Of a stretch of DNA of 64,000 bases, positions 61,006-64,000 are shown piece by piece. The notes under the pieces are model-generated. The model was not told the origin of the DNA. It saw nothing but the letters and a program-made list of their open reading frames with translations, and made no database searches. The stretch spans positions 372,001-436,000 of the forward strand of contig NZ_FUWS01000004.1 of assembly GCF_900167435.1 (NCBI RefSeq), in the 5' to 3' direction. Made by a program: the position numbers and the translations under genes. Numbering within the stretch: the stretch's first letter is position 1; the number at the start of each line of letters is the position of its first letter. This DNA comes from Marinactinospora thermotolerans DSM 45154. Its GTDB lineage: Bacteria > Actinomycetota > Actinomycetes > Streptosporangiales > Streptosporangiaceae.

Positions 61006-61680
61006 TCAGCGCGCCGCGCGGTCCTCGACGCGCCGCCCCGTGACACGCTCGGCGGTGATCTCGACGTAGGCCTCACGCCGCCCACCCGCCCAGCTGCGCA
61101 ACTGCACCTGCGAACGCACCCGCTCCACCCGGCCGGGGTCGGTCAACCGCCGCGCCGGACCACGCACCACAACACTCCACCCCGTACTGGACACCGTGTC
61201 CAGCCGATCCACCTCGAAGGTCACCTCCTCTCCCAGATGCCGGGAGATCAGCCCGTCGGAAAGCGTCCGAAACACCACCGCCCCGCCCACGACCGCGAAG
61301 TTGACCGGAAGGACCATTGGCGAACGCTCACCCGGCACGCAGAACGCGACCCGGCCCACCCCGCCCTGCGCGATCAGCTCCATGCACTGGGAGCGGTCCA
61401 GCTCGCACAGCACCGGATCGGCCGCCGCCGTACTGGCCGCCCCCGGCGGCGCCTCGGAGTACGCCCCCCGCAGATCCTCCGGTGTCGTGTCCAACGCGCG
61501 CGCCAGCCGCTCCACCGCCTGACTGCTCGGATTGGCCGGACTCTCCTCCAGGTAGGCCACATACCCGGGGTCCATGTCCGCGCGCACCGCCAACTCCTCC
61601 AGGCTGATCCCCAGCTGGGCACGGCGGTGAGCCACCCGACGTCCCAGATCGCCCGCCGTGTTCCACCCGTCCCCGTCCAC
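61006..61680 (-). CDS. helix-turn-helix plus pyridoxamine 5'-phosphate oxidase-like fusion
   Basis: 224 residues. XRE-type HTH ~8-60 (RRVAHRRAQLGISLEELAVR; MDPGYVAYLEE; AVERLARALDTTPEDLRG), then a PNPOx-like split beta-barrel ~85-220 (ECMELIAQG-like strand, RVAFCVPGERSPMVLPVNFA, TVSSTGWSVVVRGPARRL). Flavin- or F420-binding regulator common in actinobacteria. Start: GTG 61678-61680 fits GGGAGG placement; GTG 61686 or 61695 are alternatives. Confidence 0.85.
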   Translation of the reverse strand: MDGDGWNTAGDLGRRVAHRRAQLGISLEELAVRADMDPGYVAYLEESPANPSSQAVERLARALDTTPEDLRGAYSEAPPGAASTAAADPVLCELDRSQCMELIAQGGVGRVAFCVPGERSPMVLPVNFAVVGGAVVFRTLSDGLISRHLGEEVTFEVDRLDTVSSTGWSVVVRGPARRLTDPGRVERVRSQVQLRSWAGGRREAYVEITAERVTGRRVEDRAAR

Positions 61681-61686
61681 GGCCAC

Positions 61687-62069
61687 CTCCCTCACCGATC
61701 GGCACCGCCACCACGCCCTGACCCGCTACCCGAACCGGCACCCCCATTCACCCCCTCCACGCCCCTTGGCCCCGCCCCCGATCCGCCGCTCCTCGACACC
61801 GACACGCGACGGCCCCGCCGTGCGGACGAGAACACGCGCGACCAGCACCTCACGCAGACGGCCGGGCGGGACAGCACCGGCACCGAAGACGCGCGAAACG
61901 CCACAAACCCCACACCACCGGCCCCACGACCACTTCAGGCCACACCGGCCACGTCGCCCCACGACCACCAGGGGAATCGACGACTCAGCAGGTCAGAGCC
62001 GTTTACACACCCGACGACACAACGGGGGAGAGGCAGCCCCACCCCCGCACGAACCCCCGGAGAGCACCC
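61687..62069. other. intergenic leader
   Basis: No supportable gene: frames on both strands are Pro/Arg-rich. Provides the upstream region of the MBL-fold gene (CGGAGAG before ATG 62070). Confidence 0.45.
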
Positions 62070-63023
62070 ATGGCAACACCCCCCGCCACCCCCGACGACG
62101 CCTCGCCCCACGCCGCCCGCCTGGAGGAGATCACCCCCGGCGTCCACGCCTGGATCCAACCCGACGGATCCTGGTGGATCAACAACGCCGGCGCCGTCAC
62201 CGACACCACCGGCACCATCGTCATCGACACCTGCGCCACCGAGGAACGCACCCGACGCTTCCTCACCACGCTCACCACCGCCACCGGCGGCGCCCCCCTC
62301 CACACCGCCGTCAACACCCACCACCACGGCGACCACACCTACGGCAACAGCCTGCTCCCCGCCACCACCACGATCATCGGCCACGAACACATGCGCCGCT
62401 CCCTGCTCGCCGACACCTTCCTGGCCCACCCCTCGCCCTACTGGCAGCCCGCCCCCTCATGGGGCGACCTCACCCTGCGCCCCCCGACGCGCACCATCCG
62501 CGACGAACTGGTCCTCACCGCCGGCCGCACCCGCGTCGAACTCCACCACCCCGGCGCCTCCGTCCACACCGGCGGCGACCTCGTCGTGTGGCTTCCCCGC
62601 CAGCGCGTCCTGTTCACCGGTGACCTGCTCTTCCACCGGGTCACCCCGATGATCGCCTCGGGCACGGCCACCGGGGCACTACGCGGCCTGAACTGGCTGT
62701 CCACCTTCCCCGCCCGCCACGTCATCCCCGGCCACGGCCGCCCCATCGACGCCGCCGACCTCCCCCGCGTGATCGCCGACCACGAACGCTACTACCGCCT
62801 CGTCCTGCACACCGCCCACAACGGAGTGCGCCGCGGACTGACCCCCCTCCAAGCCGCCCTCGACTGCGACCTCGCCGAATTCGCCACCTGGACCGACAGC
62901 GAACGCATCGTCATCAACCTGCACCGCGTCTACACCGAGCTGACCCGCAGCCCCTACGACACCCGACACGCCCTGGCCGACACGCTCGTCTACAACGGAG
63001 GCCCCCTGCACACCTCCGTATGA
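62070..63023 (+). CDS. MBL-fold metallo-hydrolase
   Basis: 317 residues. Zinc motif HHHGDH at residues 84-89, further ligands in HHPGASVHTGGDLV (His), FTGDLLF (Asp) and VIPGHGRP (His). A C-terminal ~90-residue helical extension (GVRRGLTPLQAALDCDLAEF, NLHRVYTELTRSPYD) is typical of the SdsA/quorum-quenching-like or YobT group in actinobacteria. Substrate unknown; ATG 62070. Confidence 0.88.
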   Translation: MATPPATPDDASPHAARLEEITPGVHAWIQPDGSWWINNAGAVTDTTGTIVIDTCATEERTRRFLTTLTTATGGAPLHTAVNTHHHGDHTYGNSLLPATTTIIGHEHMRRSLLADTFLAHPSPYWQPAPSWGDLTLRPPTRTIRDELVLTAGRTRVELHHPGASVHTGGDLVVWLPRQRVLFTGDLLFHRVTPMIASGTATGALRGLNWLSTFPARHVIPGHGRPIDAADLPRVIADHERYYRLVLHTAHNGVRRGLTPLQAALDCDLAEFATWTDSERIVINLHRVYTELTRSPYDTRHALADTLVYNGGPLHTSV

Positions 63024-63163
63024 CCACACCCCGCGCCGAAAACGCCTCGACCTCCACCGCGGACCCCGCACACCCACCCGGTATACGACCCCACAGCGCA
63101 ACCCCGCACGGCCCCGGGCCGAGCCGAAGACGACACGGCCCGGCCCTCACCGGCCGACAGACC

Positions 63164-63820
63164 TCACCGGGCCTCCCGCGCCCCGGCCCGCACCGCCAAC
63201 GCCCCGTCGGCCTCCACCACGCTCACCGCCGACAGATCCGCCACCACCACATCGGCCGCCAACTCCCGCGCCCCGTGCGTGGTCGTCACCGCCACCACCC
63301 GCGCCCCCGCGGCCCGCCCCGCGGCCACCCCCACCGGCGCGTCCTCGAACACCACACACCGCGACGCGGCCACCCCCAGCGACCGCGCCCCCACCACGAA
63401 CGGCTCCGGATCCGGCTTGCCCCGGGTGATGTCATCGGCCGTCACCACCAGCGGCGCCTCGATCCCCACCGCCTTCAACCTCGCCTCCGCCAACGCCCGC
63501 GTCGCCGACGTCACCACCGCCCACCGCTCCCGCGGCAACGACTCCAACAGCTCGGCCGTCCCCGGCAACATCACCAACCCGTCGGTCTCGGCGATCTCCA
63601 ACTCATCGATACGCGCCACCGCGGCGGCCACCCGCCCCGGCTCCACCAGCTCCGCCACGATGTCGGCCGCCGGCCGCCCATGCATGTGGACCTCGGCCAA
63701 CCGCCGCGGGCTCACCCCCCACTCCTCGGCCCACCTCAGCCAGCACCGCACCGCCGCGGGGGTCGAATCGATGAGCGTTCCGTCCATGTCGAACAACAAG
63801 GCCTCGGCCGGGATCATCAT
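63164..63820 (-). CDS. HAD-family phosphatase, subfamily IA
   Basis: 218 residues. Nucleophile motif FDMDGTLID with Asp11 and Asp13, cap helices, motif II VVTSAT, motif III Lys in GKPDPEPFVVGARSLG, and motif IV VVFEDAPVGVAAGRAAGARV. Beta-phosphoglucomutase/sugar-phosphatase-like. ATG at 63818-63820 (MMIPAEALLF); a second ATG follows immediately. Confidence 0.92.
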   Translation of the reverse strand: MMIPAEALLFDMDGTLIDSTPAAVRCWLRWAEEWGVSPRRLAEVHMHGRPAADIVAELVEPGRVAAAVARIDELEIAETDGLVMLPGTAELLESLPRERWAVVTSATRALAEARLKAVGIEAPLVVTADDITRGKPDPEPFVVGARSLGVAASRCVVFEDAPVGVAAGRAAGARVVAVTTTHGARELAADVVVADLSAVSVVEADGALAVRAGAREAR

Positions 63821-63854
63821 GGGCACCGAGTCTAAGCACCCCCGCCACCCCGCC

Positions 63855-64000
63855 TCACGACGCCGGCGACCGCGGCTCCTCACGCGGCTCGATGATCCGC
63901 GCCGTCACCGCATCGGCCGCATCGGCCACGATCTTGGTGAACACCTCCGGCTGGTCCAGGTTCACCATGTGCCCCGCGCGCGGAACCGCCAACAACCGCC
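63855..64000 (-). CDS. alpha/beta hydrolase, N-terminal part beyond window
   Basis: Reverse-strand C-terminal fragment of about 48 residues ending in TGA at 63855-63857: RLLAVPRAGHMVNLDQPEVF, KIVADAADAV, EEPRSPAS. The GHMVNLDQPE sequence with its catalytic His is the usual end of the hydrolase core. The rest of the gene lies to the right. Confidence 0.7.
   Translation of the reverse strand, partial: RLLAVPRAGHMVNLDQPEVFTKIVADAADAVTARIIEPREEPRSPAS

Overview
The window is very GC-rich chromosomal DNA with strong third-position G/C bias and frequent GTG starts. Several genes have a -10 hexamer only 6-7 nt before the start codon, a sign of leaderless transcripts. Together with a mycothiol-type nitroreductase relative, SpoIIE/GAF/PAS signalling, an excalibur protein and a GlnR/MtrA-like operator upstream of nirB, this points to an actinobacterium, most like Nocardiopsaceae or Streptomyces relatives. 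No rRNA, tRNA, CRISPR array, complete insertion sequence or prophage was seen. The species cannot be named from the sequence alone.

Layout. 0-9 kb: argG (cut by the left edge) with a promoter overlapped by ARG-box-like half-sites, a phosphotransferase, a head-to-head junction of two 5'-truncated gene remnants (SH3-like and DUF4291), an XRE regulator facing an Atu4866-domain gene across a perfect operator-like palindrome, then a VOC protein, an excalibur membrane protein and a frame-disrupted Rv2466c-type nitroreductase. 9-14.6 kb: fused pabAB, a MarR/FUSC divergent pair and a PPEP-like metallopeptidase pair. 14.8-18.3 kb: a DtxR/MntR regulator and a Mn/Zn ABC importer operon closed by a strong hairpin.

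19.4-37.4 kb is a nitrate/nitrite assimilation region in two convergent halves. narK-nasA-nasB-like genes run rightward with overlapping stops and starts. nirB-nirD-hemD-cbiX runs leftward from a GlnR/MtrA-like box. Nitrate would be imported and reduced to nitrite by NarK/NasA/NasB, and nitrite to ammonium by NirBD. HemD and the CbiX-type chelatase plausibly supply siroheme. About 8 kb of unrelated genes sits between the halves: P450, TetR, DUF5701, an alpha/beta hydrolase, an AhpD-like protein, a small toxin-antitoxin-like pair, a duplicated EF-G domain IV-like protein and a frameshifted SDR.

37.5-64 kb holds a PAS-GAF-PP2C phosphatase, a degenerate ADP-ribosylglycohydrolase fused to a cysteine phosphatase, RNase Z, an RlpA-like wall protein with a GTTAC-N6-GTTAC direct repeat upstream, a 1189-residue RecB-like nuclease/helicase beside a P-loop kinase, a tyrosine recombinase translationally coupled to a membrane protein, an AlaA-type aminotransferase facing an HxlR regulator, a DUF4166/TetR operon with two palindromic operators, and transport and hydrolase genes up to a truncated alpha/beta hydrolase at the right edge.

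Several frame disruptions fall in or near G/C-rich runs and may be assembly errors rather than biology. They are flagged one by one.
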